Below, in pieces: positions 16,971 through 26,263 of a stretch of 64,000 nt of DNA. Position 1 is the first letter of the stretch, and every line of letters starts with the position of its first letter. The translations under genes and the position numbers were made by a program. Source of the stretch: Clostridia bacterium (GTDB taxonomy: Bacteria; Bacillota; Clostridia; Oscillospirales; Acutalibacteraceae); assembly GCA_024404115.1 (NCBI GenBank), contig JAKSQM010000004.1, positions 1 through 64,000 of the forward strand. Direction: 5' to 3'. Below the pieces are notes generated by a model. It did no database searches. It had not been told where the DNA came from and was given only the letters and a program-made list of their open reading frames with translations.

Positions 16971-17981
16971 TTATTTCAATTCAATCTTGCTATGTTTTTT
17001 CCCAATAAGAAACGGTAAATAGAAATTAATAATTTTAGCTGCAACACAGCTTAACAGGCAGATACTGGCAATTGCAAAAGTAGTTTCTATAATAGAGAAC
17101 CATGAAGCTGATGAAAAGCTGATGTGATGATTGACAGTTTTAATAGCAAAGTTTGCAAAATACTGAATAGGCTCAAGAGCATAGAATATGAGTGAGTTTT
17201 TGCCGAAATATTCAAGCACCGAATTCTTTTCAATAAGAATAGAGAAAGACATAACCATAAGACATCCTGCAAGGGCTGAAAGATAAAACAGCAAGGGATT
17301 GCCATAGTCGTTTGAGTGCATCTCAACCGATTCAAAAAAATTATCGTTCAGATAGCCAAAAATTATACAGGCAAAAGCGGTGGCAACCAAGACCCATATG
17401 TGATTGAGCTTTTTATAAAAAGAAGTCTTTTTTATAATATAACCAACAGAAATGAACATCAGAGAAACCAGAGAGGTCTGAATGTTCCAAGGTAAAAATA
17501 TAGAAGTCGTTTTTATCAAAACAAGCGTTGATACGCTTAAAAGAATTGATGTAATCGCAATGGGAACTAACTTGTCTTTAAATATCCTTACAATGAAATA
17601 AAAAACAGTTAACGCTACAAAAAGCGATGCAAGAAACCAAAGAAGGCAATGCTCTTTATATTGAATTACGGGGTTAAGAAAAATCCATTTCCACTGAATT
17701 TCTTCGTGCTTCAGAAAATTCATAAGAACCGCAACAATAACCGAGCCGGTAAAGCCTAAGGTAAATATTGGCAAAACAACAGTTTTTAATTTGTTCACTA
17801 TAAAATCTTTTGTGTTCCTTTTGGCAGAGAAGCAATAGCCAGACATAAAAAAGAAAAGCGGCATATGAAAATAATAAACAAAGTCAGAGAAAATCTTAGG
17901 CGTTGAAATTGTATGACCGATAAAAACGCAGAGAATAGCAATTCCCTTTGAAATATCTATCCAATGAATTCTTTCTTTCAT
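16971..17981 (-). CDS. Membrane acyltransferase (acyltransferase_3 family)
   Basis: About 336 residues with roughly ten membrane segments. The N-terminus WIDISKGIAILCVFIGHT contains the conserved histidine of acyltransferase_3 enzymes, and FHMPLFFFMSGY is the next family motif. Members O-acetylate cell-surface sugars or peptidoglycan. I start at the ATG at 17981, since AGAGGTG lies five bases before it. No companion glycosyltransferase is adjacent, so the acceptor is unknown. Confidence 0.88.
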   Translation of the reverse strand: MKERIHWIDISKGIAILCVFIGHTISTPKIFSDFVYYFHMPLFFFMSGYCFSAKRNTKDFIVNKLKTVVLPIFTLGFTGSVIVAVLMNFLKHEEIQWKWIFLNPVIQYKEHCLLWFLASLFVALTVFYFIVRIFKDKLVPIAITSILLSVSTLVLIKTTSIFLPWNIQTSLVSLMFISVGYIIKKTSFYKKLNHIWVLVATAFACIIFGYLNDNFFESVEMHSNDYGNPLLFYLSALAGCLMVMSFSILIEKNSVLEYFGKNSLIFYALEPIQYFANFAIKTVNHHISFSSASWFSIIETTFAIASICLLSCVAAKIINFYLPFLIGKKHSKIELK

Positions 17982-18069
17982 AAAAGCACCTCTCAAAACT
18001 TACGATTCAGTTTATCATAATTATAATATAAAATCAATCTCAAATATTTTAAATAATACTATTTTTTTA

Positions 18070-18099
18070 TTGACAAGCTATTGTTGTTTGCGATATACT
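18070..18099 (+). promoter_or_regulatory. Sigma-A promoter of purA
   Basis: TTGACA (18070-18075) and TATACT (18094-18099) with an 18-base spacer. A short perfect palindrome (ATACTT at 18095-18100, AAGTAT at 18104-18109) overlaps the -10 box, and a second small stem (GGTATT at 18115, AATACC at 18134) lies in the leader. I see no purine-riboswitch core and no PurR box. Confidence 0.8.
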
Positions 18100-18163
18100 T
18101 ATCAAGTATTTTCGGGTATTATGCGTTTTAACAAATACCTATATTTTTTGGAGGTGCAACCTT

Positions 18164-19438
18164 ATGGTTAAAGCTATCGTAGGCGCTAACTGGGGCGACG
18201 AAGGCAAAGGCAAAATCACTGATATGTTTGCTGATAAGGCAGATATTGTTATCCGTTTTCAGGGCGGTGCAAACGCAGGTCATACAATCATCAATGATTA
18301 TGGCAAGTTTGCTCTTCATCTGCTTCCCTCAGGCGTATGCCATCCCGAGGCAGTTAATATTATAGGCAATGGTGTTGCTCTTGACATTCCCAAGTTTGTT
18401 AAAGAGCTTGCATCAGTTACAGAGAAGGGCGTTCCAATGCCCAACATCCTTGTTTCAGACAGAGCACAGATTATGATGCCCTATCATGTTTTACTTGACA
18501 CATATGAAGAGGAGCGTCTTGCAGACAAGCAGTTCGGCTCAACAAAGTCAGGTATTGCTCCTTTCTATTCAGATAAGTATGCAAAAATCGGCTTCCAGGT
18601 TTGCGATCTTTTCTATCCAGAAGAGCTTAGAGAGAAGCTTGAAAGCGTTTGCGAAATCAAGAATCTTCTTCTTGAGCATGTTTATCACAAACCCCTTATT
18701 GATGTTGATGAGCTTTTCAACACTCTTATGGAATACAAAGAGATGATTGCTCCTTATGTTGCAGATACAACTGCTTTCGTTCATAAGGCAATCAAAGAGG
18801 GCAAAGAGATTCTTCTTGAGGGTCAGCTTGGCTCACTTAAAGACCCCGACCACGGTATTTATCCTATGGTTACATCATCATCAACACTTGCAGGCTACGG
18901 CACAGTTGGTGCAGGTATCCCCGCAGGCGCAATTAAAGAAATCGTTGCAGTTACAAAGGCATATTCTTCAGCAGTTGGTGCTGGCGAATTTGTAAGCGAA
19001 ATCTTTGGTGAAGAAGCAGACAAGATGAGAAATCACGGCGGCGACGCTGGTGAATACGGCGCAACAACAGGCAGACCCAGAAGAATGGGTTGGTTTGACT
19101 GCGTAGCAACACGTTACGGCATTGAGTGCCAGGGCGCAACACAGGTTGTTCTTACTGCTCTTGACTGCCTTGATTATCTTGATGAAATCAAGGTTTGCGT
19201 AGGTTATGAGATTGACGGCAAAGTTACAAAAGACTTCCCCAACACACACCTTCTCAAGAAAGCAAAGCCAGTTCTTGTTACACTTCCCGGTTTCAAGCAG
19301 AATATCAGAGGTATCAAAGAGTTTGATAAGCTTCCCAAAGAGGCACAGGATTATGTTCTCTTCATCGAGAAAGAAATCGAAGCTCCCATCACAATGGTAT
19401 CTAACGGACCTAAGAGAGAAGAAATTATCTATCGCTAA
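18164..19438 (+). CDS. purA: Adenylosuccinate synthetase
   Basis: The 424-aa enzyme joins IMP and aspartate with GTP to give adenylosuccinate, the first step toward AMP. The phosphate-binding loop NWGDEGKGKITDMFA and the IMP-site element FQGGANAGHTI are at the N-terminus; later motifs include EGQLGSLKDPDHGIYP and TTGRPRRMGWFD. Length and motifs are ordinary. The start follows GGAGGTG and the gene is transcribed alone. Confidence 0.97.
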   Translation: MVKAIVGANWGDEGKGKITDMFADKADIVIRFQGGANAGHTIINDYGKFALHLLPSGVCHPEAVNIIGNGVALDIPKFVKELASVTEKGVPMPNILVSDRAQIMMPYHVLLDTYEEERLADKQFGSTKSGIAPFYSDKYAKIGFQVCDLFYPEELREKLESVCEIKNLLLEHVYHKPLIDVDELFNTLMEYKEMIAPYVADTTAFVHKAIKEGKEILLEGQLGSLKDPDHGIYPMVTSSSTLAGYGTVGAGIPAGAIKEIVAVTKAYSSAVGAGEFVSEIFGEEADKMRNHGGDAGEYGATTGRPRRMGWFDCVATRYGIECQGATQVVLTALDCLDYLDEIKVCVGYEIDGKVTKDFPNTHLLKKAKPVLVTLPGFKQNIRGIKEFDKLPKEAQDYVLFIEKEIEAPITMVSNGPKREEIIYR

Positions 19439-19454
19439 TTAAATAAAATAAGAA

Positions 19455-19486
19455 AACGGAGAGGCTTTTGATTAAGCTTCTCCGTT
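19455..19486. terminator. Shared terminator hairpin of purA and the XRE gene
   Basis: 13-bp arms with one G-U pair at 19455-19467 and 19474-19486. The right arm touches the stop codon of the leftward XRE gene. The T run is short on the right and better for leftward transcripts. Confidence 0.78.
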
Positions 19487-19691
19487 ATTTGTTTATTTCG
19501 GGATTATCCGTTCTTTCAAGCAGATAGTCAATTGACACATCAAAATAATCAGCAATGGCAATAAGCTCGGCATATCCTGCCTCGTGTTCGCCGGTTTCGT
19601 ATCTGCTGATTGTGTTTTGACACATATTCAGTTCCATTCCCAGCCTGAGCTGAGAAATACCACGTGCTTTGCGCAATTCTTTTAATCTCAT
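19485..19691 (-). CDS. XRE-family DNA-binding protein
   Basis: A 68-aa protein that is essentially one helix-turn-helix domain (LKELRKARGISQLRLGMEL, then CQNTISRYETGEHEAGY and DYFDVSIDYLLER). It would bind an operator as a dimer. I choose the ATG at 19691, with GAGG six bases upstream. It lies 42 bases after an EamA transporter gene, so it may end the rhamnosidase-transporter transcript and control it; that is inference. Confidence 0.85.
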   Translation of the reverse strand: MRLKELRKARGISQLRLGMELNMCQNTISRYETGEHEAGYAELIAIADYFDVSIDYLLERTDNPEINK

Positions 19692-19733
19692 AAGAATCCT
19701 CATAATAGGCGACTCGTTTGAGCCGCCTTATTT

Positions 19734-20645
19734 TTATGCTGTTTTTTCTTTTTTACGGATGGACGAAATCACTGTGCCGATAACAACAAGTACGATGCCT
19801 GCAACAGAGAGAAGATTTACGCTTTCGTGAAGCACAATTGCCGCAAAGATGATTGTAACAACGGGGATAGCGTAGATGTAAATTCCCGAATTAACAGGGC
19901 CGATTGCCCTTGTGGCGTAGTTCCATGTGAGGAAGCAGGTGCAGGAAGCGATTATGCCAAGGAAAAGCAGGCTGAGAAGTGCTTTTGGCTCAGCGAATCT
20001 TGTGAAATCTGTGTTGATGCCAAAGAAAGGCAGGCTTATTGCCATAATCAGCGCACCCCAGAAATATGTGTGCCTTGTGATATACATTGTGGTGTAGCCT
20101 TTGTTAGAGAGCTTTTTAACAAGCGTTGTGTAAACACCCCACGCAACAGCGCACAGGAATGCAAGAAAATCACCAAGAGGGTTAAGACCAAACTGCGTTG
20201 CACCGTTGAAGCTGATAAGTGCAATGCCCGATATTGCAATGATGAATCCAAGGAAGAAATTAACCCTCGGCTTCTCTTCTTTTAAAAAGAGAATTGCAAA
20301 TAGTGCAATAAAAAACGGATTTGTTGAAACGATTGTGCTTGTGTTTGAAGCGTAGGTGTATTGCATTGAAAGAATTTCAAGCGTGCCATAGAGGAAAAGT
20401 CCTGTTAAGCCGCAGCCTGCTAAAAGAAGCTCATCTTTTTTGTTTCTTTCACCCTCAAACGGGTCTTTGCCTTTTATAAGCCTTATGAGCAGCAGCACAA
20501 TAAATGCAATGAAAAATCTTGTAAAAAGAATTTCCGCGGGGTTGAATTTGCCCATAAGATTTTTTGTAACAATAAATGTTGTGCCCCACACAATTGTGGA
20601 ATAAAGTGCGCATAGATTTCCTTTTAAAACTAAGCTTTTATTCAT
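19734..20645 (-). CDS. EamA/DMT family transporter
   Basis: The 303-aa protein has ten membrane segments in two EamA repeats, with the usual first-helix feature STIVWGTTFIVTK and a conserved proline-rich start of each repeat. The family exports amino acids, nucleotide sugars and other metabolites. The gene lies 11 bases after a putative rhamnosidase, but a sugar substrate is not implied by the sequence. GAGGATG precedes the start. Confidence 0.88.
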   Translation of the reverse strand: MNKSLVLKGNLCALYSTIVWGTTFIVTKNLMGKFNPAEILFTRFFIAFIVLLLIRLIKGKDPFEGERNKKDELLLAGCGLTGLFLYGTLEILSMQYTYASNTSTIVSTNPFFIALFAILFLKEEKPRVNFFLGFIIAISGIALISFNGATQFGLNPLGDFLAFLCAVAWGVYTTLVKKLSNKGYTTMYITRHTYFWGALIMAISLPFFGINTDFTRFAEPKALLSLLFLGIIASCTCFLTWNYATRAIGPVNSGIYIYAIPVVTIIFAAIVLHESVNLLSVAGIVLVVIGTVISSIRKKEKTA

Positions 20646-20656
20646 ATAACATCCTC

Positions 20657-22618
20657 TTATAATTCTATTGTGATTTTTTCGTTTGCAGGCATGGGGTATT
20701 CCTTGCCACCTGCCAAAAGTGTGCCGCCCTCAGCATCTGTTAAAACAGATATGGAGTTTTCGCTGTATTCAACGGCGATTTTTTTATCGTTCAGGGGAAC
20801 AACTGCACTGAAGTTTTTATATATTCCCTTTGCAGGTGAAACGGTGAATGTTTTGCCGCCGAGGGAAGTTGATTTCACCCCTGCGCAAAATCTGCCTAAA
20901 AGATAAATCGGACCGCTTCCCCATGCGTGGCAAAGGGATTTATCGTACTTTTTGCCGTACATTCCATAGTGCTTTTCACCCTCTGCCATGGGGTCATATT
21001 GCTCCCACACAGATGTTGCACCGAGGGACAACATTCCGCCCCAGTATTCTTCAAGATACCGTTGCATTGTTTCAATATCACCGCATTTGCACCGTGCAAT
21101 CAGCTCATATAGCTTAAAATAGGGCGTTGTTATAGGTGTTATACTGTCATTATCAAGAATATTTTTTCTGATTTTCTGCGCTTCATCAATGCCCACAAAA
21201 TCAAAAAGAATTGCCAGCACATTTGTCTGACGGGAAATATGCCCGCTGTCAGTGTCATAACAATCAATAAAGCATTGCTTTTCTTCGTTATAATAATCTT
21301 TATAGATTTTTTCTTTCAACATTTTTGCAAGAGCGTTGTAGTTGTTTTCTTCGCCCATAAGTTCACAAAGGCGAGCCATGGAATTATAAGCCTGCCACAG
21401 AAGTATCTGCTCTGCACAAAGAGTTCCGCTTTTTTCAACATCGCCCCAGTCAATAAAAATCCAATCCCCATCACGGCGTACAACATAGCCTTTTTCATCA
21501 AGACGGGAAATAATAAACTGACAAAGAGCTTTCACCTTGCTCCAGACAGACTTAACAAAAGCCTTGTCTGCGGTGGCAAAATAATAATCCCACACAGCAA
21601 TTATCAAAAATGCGGAGTAATCGTTAATTGTGTTGATGTGGCAGTGATATTCAGGCTTGCCAAGCAGGGCAGTGATAGTCCTTTTTGTGATTGACGGCTC
21701 TGCATAAAGATAGCGGTTGATAATAAATGACTGATATGCATCCCCAGACCATACCCATCTGTCTCTCTTAATACCGTCAAGATAAAACTCTCTTGAATTA
21801 AGATGGAATGTGTAGGCACTTACATCCCATATTTTTTTGACAATTTCTCTGTCGCATTCAAATTTTGCAATATCTTTTATGGGCAGATATTCATATTGTG
21901 CAGTGAACGGAATTTTTCTACCGCTTTCATCACTTATAAAAATATATCTGAATGCTCTGGAGGGTCTCTCTTTTGAGTCGCCTTTCAGAAGCTTTTCTCT
22001 TACAATGGCATTTTCAAAATCGAGAGCTTCGTTTTCTGATTCACCGTAAATCAGCGTTGTTTCATTTGTGAAGTCATTTTCAAAAATGATTTTACCGAAA
22101 TATTCCTTGCCAAAGTCATAAAGCGTACCGCCGTTGATTTTTCTTTTAGCAACGGGGGAGATACTCTCATATTCAAAGGGAAATTTTTTCGGGTCATCTG
22201 TTGCACTAAAATATGCAGGCTCACAGCCAACAGGCATCCAAAGCCTGTCTGCACAACTGCCCGTCCATGAGGAGTCGGTCTTAACAAATTTATCGTCAAT
22301 GAAAAAAGAGAGGAAGCCCTCAATATCATAAAGGCAAACTTCAATCTCTAACTTACCTTTTTTATATGGAATATCTGTGTTGACAGGGTAGCGTATTCCT
22401 GCGGAGGTTACATATCCCTTTGAGTGAGAGTAAACATGAAAAGTGCCGTCCTCGGGAACATCAAATCTTTTATAAAAAACACCTGTCAGCTCAGGTCTTG
22501 CAACACGCCATGCACAGGGATAATCAACCCCCAATTCCTGCCGTCTGCATGATAAAAGCATATGATGATATAGTTCAAAATCACCGCTTAGCCATATCCA
22601 CCTTGCTTTTTCATTCAT
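20657..22618 (-). CDS. Alpha-L-rhamnosidase-like glycoside hydrolase (GH78-type)
   Basis: The 653-aa protein has N-terminal beta-rich regions (about residues 1-245) and a six-hairpin (alpha/alpha)6 barrel. The GH78 motif DGIKRDRWVWSGDAY spans residues 281-295, and later conserved pieces follow (DWGDVEKSG, LCHAWGSGPIYLL). GH78 enzymes release terminal rhamnose by inversion. No signal peptide is present, so it should act on imported oligosaccharides in the cytoplasm. AAGGTGGTG precedes the ATG. A different uronidase-type or glycosidase specificity within the same fold cannot be excluded. Confidence 0.8.
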   Translation of the reverse strand: MNEKARWIWLSGDFELYHHMLLSCRRQELGVDYPCAWRVARPELTGVFYKRFDVPEDGTFHVYSHSKGYVTSAGIRYPVNTDIPYKKGKLEIEVCLYDIEGFLSFFIDDKFVKTDSSWTGSCADRLWMPVGCEPAYFSATDDPKKFPFEYESISPVAKRKINGGTLYDFGKEYFGKIIFENDFTNETTLIYGESENEALDFENAIVREKLLKGDSKERPSRAFRYIFISDESGRKIPFTAQYEYLPIKDIAKFECDREIVKKIWDVSAYTFHLNSREFYLDGIKRDRWVWSGDAYQSFIINRYLYAEPSITKRTITALLGKPEYHCHINTINDYSAFLIIAVWDYYFATADKAFVKSVWSKVKALCQFIISRLDEKGYVVRRDGDWIFIDWGDVEKSGTLCAEQILLWQAYNSMARLCELMGEENNYNALAKMLKEKIYKDYYNEEKQCFIDCYDTDSGHISRQTNVLAILFDFVGIDEAQKIRKNILDNDSITPITTPYFKLYELIARCKCGDIETMQRYLEEYWGGMLSLGATSVWEQYDPMAEGEKHYGMYGKKYDKSLCHAWGSGPIYLLGRFCAGVKSTSLGGKTFTVSPAKGIYKNFSAVVPLNDKKIAVEYSENSISVLTDAEGGTLLAGGKEYPMPANEKITIEL

Positions 22619-22633
22619 AAAAACACCACCTTA

Positions 22634-22680
22634 TAAAAAAAGATGATTCAAAGAGATTTACTCTTTTAAATCATCTTTTT
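22634..22680. terminator. Bidirectional terminator, end of the smc operon
   Basis: An imperfect stem of about 16 bp (22640-22655 with 22661-22677) is flanked by a run of A on the left and T on the right. It follows the smc stop in the leftward direction. Confidence 0.85.
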
Positions 22681-22693
22681 GCTTTTTATTCAT

Positions 22694-25600
22694 TTATGCT
22701 ATGCCAAGCTTCTTTGCCATTTCAGCTGTCTTTAATTCAAGAAGCTTTGATACGCCTTCTTCCTGCATAGTAACGCCGTAAAGCACATCAGCCTCTTCCA
22801 TTGTTCCTCGTCTGTGAGTGATGAGGATGAACTGTGTGTTCTTTGTCATTCTGCGGACATACTTAGCGTATCTTGTAACGTTAACATCGTCAAGTGCCGC
22901 CTCAACCTCGTCAAAAATACAGAAAGGTGAGGGGGAAACCTTGAGAATTGCAAAGAGAAGCGCAATTGCAGAAAGTCCCTTTTCACCGCCAGAAAGCAGG
23001 TCGATATTCTGAACATTTTTGCCAGGGGGCTGAACCTTGATTTCAATGTTACATTCAAGTACATCAAGCTGATTTTCAAGCACAAGCTCTGCCTTGCCGC
23101 CGCCAAAAAGTTCAACGAATGTTTCACCAAAATAGGTGTTGATTTTCTGGAACTGCTCTCTGAACTGCTCAGACATTTTATCTGTCAGCTCTTTAATAAG
23201 CTTATCAAGCTCTGCTCTTGATTTTTCAATATCTTCAAGCTGTGCGCCCATAAATTCATAACGTTGAGAAACTTCTTCATATTCCTCAATTGCGCCAACA
23301 TTAACATTGCCAAGGCTGCGGATTTTATTTTTAATATCCTGCAAAGAACGCTGTGCCTGCTGATAATCCTCAATAACAATATCTAATTCTTCCGCTTCAC
23401 GGCGGGTCAGCTGATATTCGTCAAAGAGCTTGTTTACTGTGTCGTCAAGCTGCTTTTCCATAGCTGTCTTACGCTCTTCAAGTCTTGCAAGCTCACCGCT
23501 GATTTTTTCTCTCTCTGCGGTTTTCATTCGCTCCTCAATGCGAAGCTTTGCATCCTTTGCGTCATAATCGGTATGTTCCTGTGTAAGTCGCTGAATCTCT
23601 TCGCTTGCATCTGATGATTCCTTATGAAGAGCCGCCGCTTCACTTTGAAGAAGTGCAATTTTCTCTTCAATCTCAGCGTTAGCGTCAAGGATAGCGCTTA
23701 TCTCACTATTAAGGTCGGCAACTCTGCCCTCGTGGCTTTCCATTCTGTTGCGAAGAATTTCAACAGCTTCACTTCGTGCCTGTGCATCTTTTTGAAGTGC
23801 AAGGATAGCGAGGTTAATCTGTGCCTCTTTTTGAGCCAGCTCCTCTTTTTTATTTTCAAGCTCTTCTCTCCACTGTGATGCTTCGTCAAGTGTTTCTCTA
23901 AGAGCGTTTGCCTGCCCGTTCAGCTCTTCAATGCCTTTAAGTGCAGTTTCTTTTGCTTCTTCAAGCTCAGTGATTCGCTGATTTGAGCGAACCTTTTCTC
24001 TGCGAAGCTCTTCAAGGGCGGCATTTGCAGTGTCCAGCTTACCCTGAACAAGCTCATATTCGCTCTCTTTCCTGATTATATCCTCCTGCGCACGGCTAAG
24101 GTCTGCCTGCGCACCGTCAAGGTCTGCCTGTGCAGATGAAAGCTCCTCTGTAGCCAGTTTATAATCAGCTTTAAGTCTTGTATTTTCACTTTCAAGCTTG
24201 TTGAGGACAGCTGTGAGCTTCTCAATTTCGTTGCTTCGGTTAAGAATACCTGCATTCTGACCACGGGAACCACCTGTCATTGAACCGCCTGCGTTAATAA
24301 TCTGACCGTCAAGAGTAACGATTTTAAATCTGTATGAATATTTCTTTGCAATTGTAATTGCGCAGTCCAGATCCTCTGCAACGGCTGTTCTGCCAAGGAG
24401 GGACTTTATAATTTCTGAATATTTCTCGTCATAATCAAGGAGCTTGTCTGCCATGTCAACAAATCCGTAGCAGTCATCAAGCCCTGTTTCAGTAAATTCC
24501 TTTGCGTTAACAGATGTAATGGGCAGGAATGTTGCACGGCCAGCCTTTGAATCTTTCAAGAAATTGATGGCACGCTTTGCATCGTTTTCGTTATCGGTAA
24601 CAATATTCTGCACAGCGTTGCCAAGTGCAGTTTCAACAGCAACGGCATATTTTGTGTCAACGCTGATAAGCTGTGAAAGTGTGCCGTGAATACCACGGAG
24701 CATACCGCCCTTTGCCTCTTTAATAACAGCCTTAACACTGCCTGCGTAACCCTCCATATTCTTTTCCATATCTTCAAGAATGTGGATTCTGCCTGTTTTC
24801 TGGTGAATTTCGAGGGTCTTATCGTCAATTTCAGCTTTGAGAATACCTGCTCTTTCGCTCTTTGACTGAACTCTCATATTGTAGCCTGCAACGGCATTGG
24901 CAATTTCTTTTGCCTTTTCTTTAAGCTCTTCAAGCTCCAGTGAGCACTGGCTGACAGTTTCAGTCAGTGAATTTACATATTCATTTCGTGAAGTGAGAAC
25001 GCCGTCAATATTTGCAATTCGTGCGTTAATTTCTTCAATTGATGAAACAGCAGTGGTTTCGTCAATGCGCTTTTCTGCGATTTTTTCGTTGATGTCGGCA
25101 ATCTGCTGTGTAATCTCTGCCAACTTTTCTGCAAATTCAGAATTTTCTGCTTTTACAGAAAGTATCTCTGCGTTTGCACTGTCAAGCTCCTTTTTCTTTT
25201 CAGCAATCTGAGATTGAATATTACTGATAAAGGATTCACCCTCTTTTATCTGCGATTCAAGAGAATGTTCTGTGTCTGATGCGTCAGAAACATCCTTTTT
25301 AAGTCGCTCAACAGTGTTGAGGTTATGTTCGATTGTATTTTTTTCAACAGCAACAACAGCCTCTTTCTGAGCTGCCTGCTCCTCTTTTTCCTGTCGCTCC
25401 CTGCGGATTTCGTCAATTCTGCGGTTGATGCTCTGACCAGCTTCAATAGCCTCATCCATTTCATCACGGATAGCTTCAAGCTGATTCTCAACATCCTCAT
25501 ACTGCGCATTGGCAATTGAGAGCTTGTCTTCCTGCTCTTTCAGCCTTTTTTTAGAGTTTTCAATTGTGTGAAGCCACAAGCCGATTTCAAGATTCTTTTT

Positions 25601-26263
25601 CTCTTTAGAAAGAACAAGGAATTTCTGTGCCTTTTCGCTCTGAATTTTAAGAGGGCCAACACGGCTTTCAAGCTCAGAGAGTATATCACGCAGACGAACC
25701 ATATTTTCTTCTGCCTGGTCAAGTCTGCGGTTAGCGTCAGTTCTTCTGTATCTGTAATGGGAGATGCCTGCCGCCTCTTCAAGCATATCACGGCGCTGAC
25801 CCGATTTTGATGAAATAAGGTCGGCAACTCTGCCCTGACTTACAAGTGAATAGCCGTCTCTGCCAAGACCTGTATCCATAAAAAGCTCATGAATATCACG
25901 AAGCCTTACAACCTGTGCATTAAGGCAATATTCGCTTTCGCCTGAGCGGTAGTATCTTCTTGTAACGGCAACCTCATCGCTGTCGCAATTGAGAGAGCGG
26001 TCTTTATTATCAAGGCGAAGCGTAACCTCTGCATAGCCGAGAGCCTTGCGGATTTTTGTGCCGCCAAAAATAACATCCTCCATTTTTGAACCACGGAGAT
26101 TTTTTGATGACTGCTCACCGAGAACCCAGCGGACAGCGTCTGCAATGTTACTTTTGCCTGAGCCGTTGGGGCCAACAACTGCGGTGATGCCGTTATTAAA
26201 ATTAAAAACGGTTTTATCAGGGAACGATTTGAATCCCTGCATTTCAAGTGCTTTAAGTATCAT
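22694..26263 (-). CDS. smc: Chromosome segregation ATPase SMC
   Basis: About 1189 residues with the standard SMC layout: N-terminal Walker A (GPNGSGKSNIADAVRW), long coiled coil, a hinge near residues 510-670 (GIHGTLSQLI to GGSMTGGS), a second coiled coil, and the C-terminal ABC signature LLSGGEKGLSAIALL with Walker B FCIFDEVEAALDD. It forms the condensin core with ScpA and ScpB and organises the origin region. I use the ATG at 26263, behind AAAGGA, not the TTG two codons earlier. It overlaps the upstream radical SAM gene by 11 bases. No ftsY follows. Confidence 0.97.
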   Translation of the reverse strand: MILKALEMQGFKSFPDKTVFNFNNGITAVVGPNGSGKSNIADAVRWVLGEQSSKNLRGSKMEDVIFGGTKIRKALGYAEVTLRLDNKDRSLNCDSDEVAVTRRYYRSGESEYCLNAQVVRLRDIHELFMDTGLGRDGYSLVSQGRVADLISSKSGQRRDMLEEAAGISHYRYRRTDANRRLDQAEENMVRLRDILSELESRVGPLKIQSEKAQKFLVLSKEKKNLEIGLWLHTIENSKKRLKEQEDKLSIANAQYEDVENQLEAIRDEMDEAIEAGQSINRRIDEIRRERQEKEEQAAQKEAVVAVEKNTIEHNLNTVERLKKDVSDASDTEHSLESQIKEGESFISNIQSQIAEKKKELDSANAEILSVKAENSEFAEKLAEITQQIADINEKIAEKRIDETTAVSSIEEINARIANIDGVLTSRNEYVNSLTETVSQCSLELEELKEKAKEIANAVAGYNMRVQSKSERAGILKAEIDDKTLEIHQKTGRIHILEDMEKNMEGYAGSVKAVIKEAKGGMLRGIHGTLSQLISVDTKYAVAVETALGNAVQNIVTDNENDAKRAINFLKDSKAGRATFLPITSVNAKEFTETGLDDCYGFVDMADKLLDYDEKYSEIIKSLLGRTAVAEDLDCAITIAKKYSYRFKIVTLDGQIINAGGSMTGGSRGQNAGILNRSNEIEKLTAVLNKLESENTRLKADYKLATEELSSAQADLDGAQADLSRAQEDIIRKESEYELVQGKLDTANAALEELRREKVRSNQRITELEEAKETALKGIEELNGQANALRETLDEASQWREELENKKEELAQKEAQINLAILALQKDAQARSEAVEILRNRMESHEGRVADLNSEISAILDANAEIEEKIALLQSEAAALHKESSDASEEIQRLTQEHTDYDAKDAKLRIEERMKTAEREKISGELARLEERKTAMEKQLDDTVNKLFDEYQLTRREAEELDIVIEDYQQAQRSLQDIKNKIRSLGNVNVGAIEEYEEVSQRYEFMGAQLEDIEKSRAELDKLIKELTDKMSEQFREQFQKINTYFGETFVELFGGGKAELVLENQLDVLECNIEIKVQPPGKNVQNIDLLSGGEKGLSAIALLFAILKVSPSPFCIFDEVEAALDDVNVTRYAKYVRRMTKNTQFILITHRRGTMEEADVLYGVTMQEEGVSKLLELKTAEMAKKLGIA

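Noticed and set aside
18113..18140. Purine riboswitch or PurR operator before purA
   Set aside because: Only a short stem is present; neither the conserved riboswitch junction nor a PurR box can be seen.
19705..19733. Terminator between the EamA transporter and XRE genes
   Set aside because: An 8-bp stem exists, but in the direction of transcription it is followed by no T run, so the two genes may be co-transcribed.
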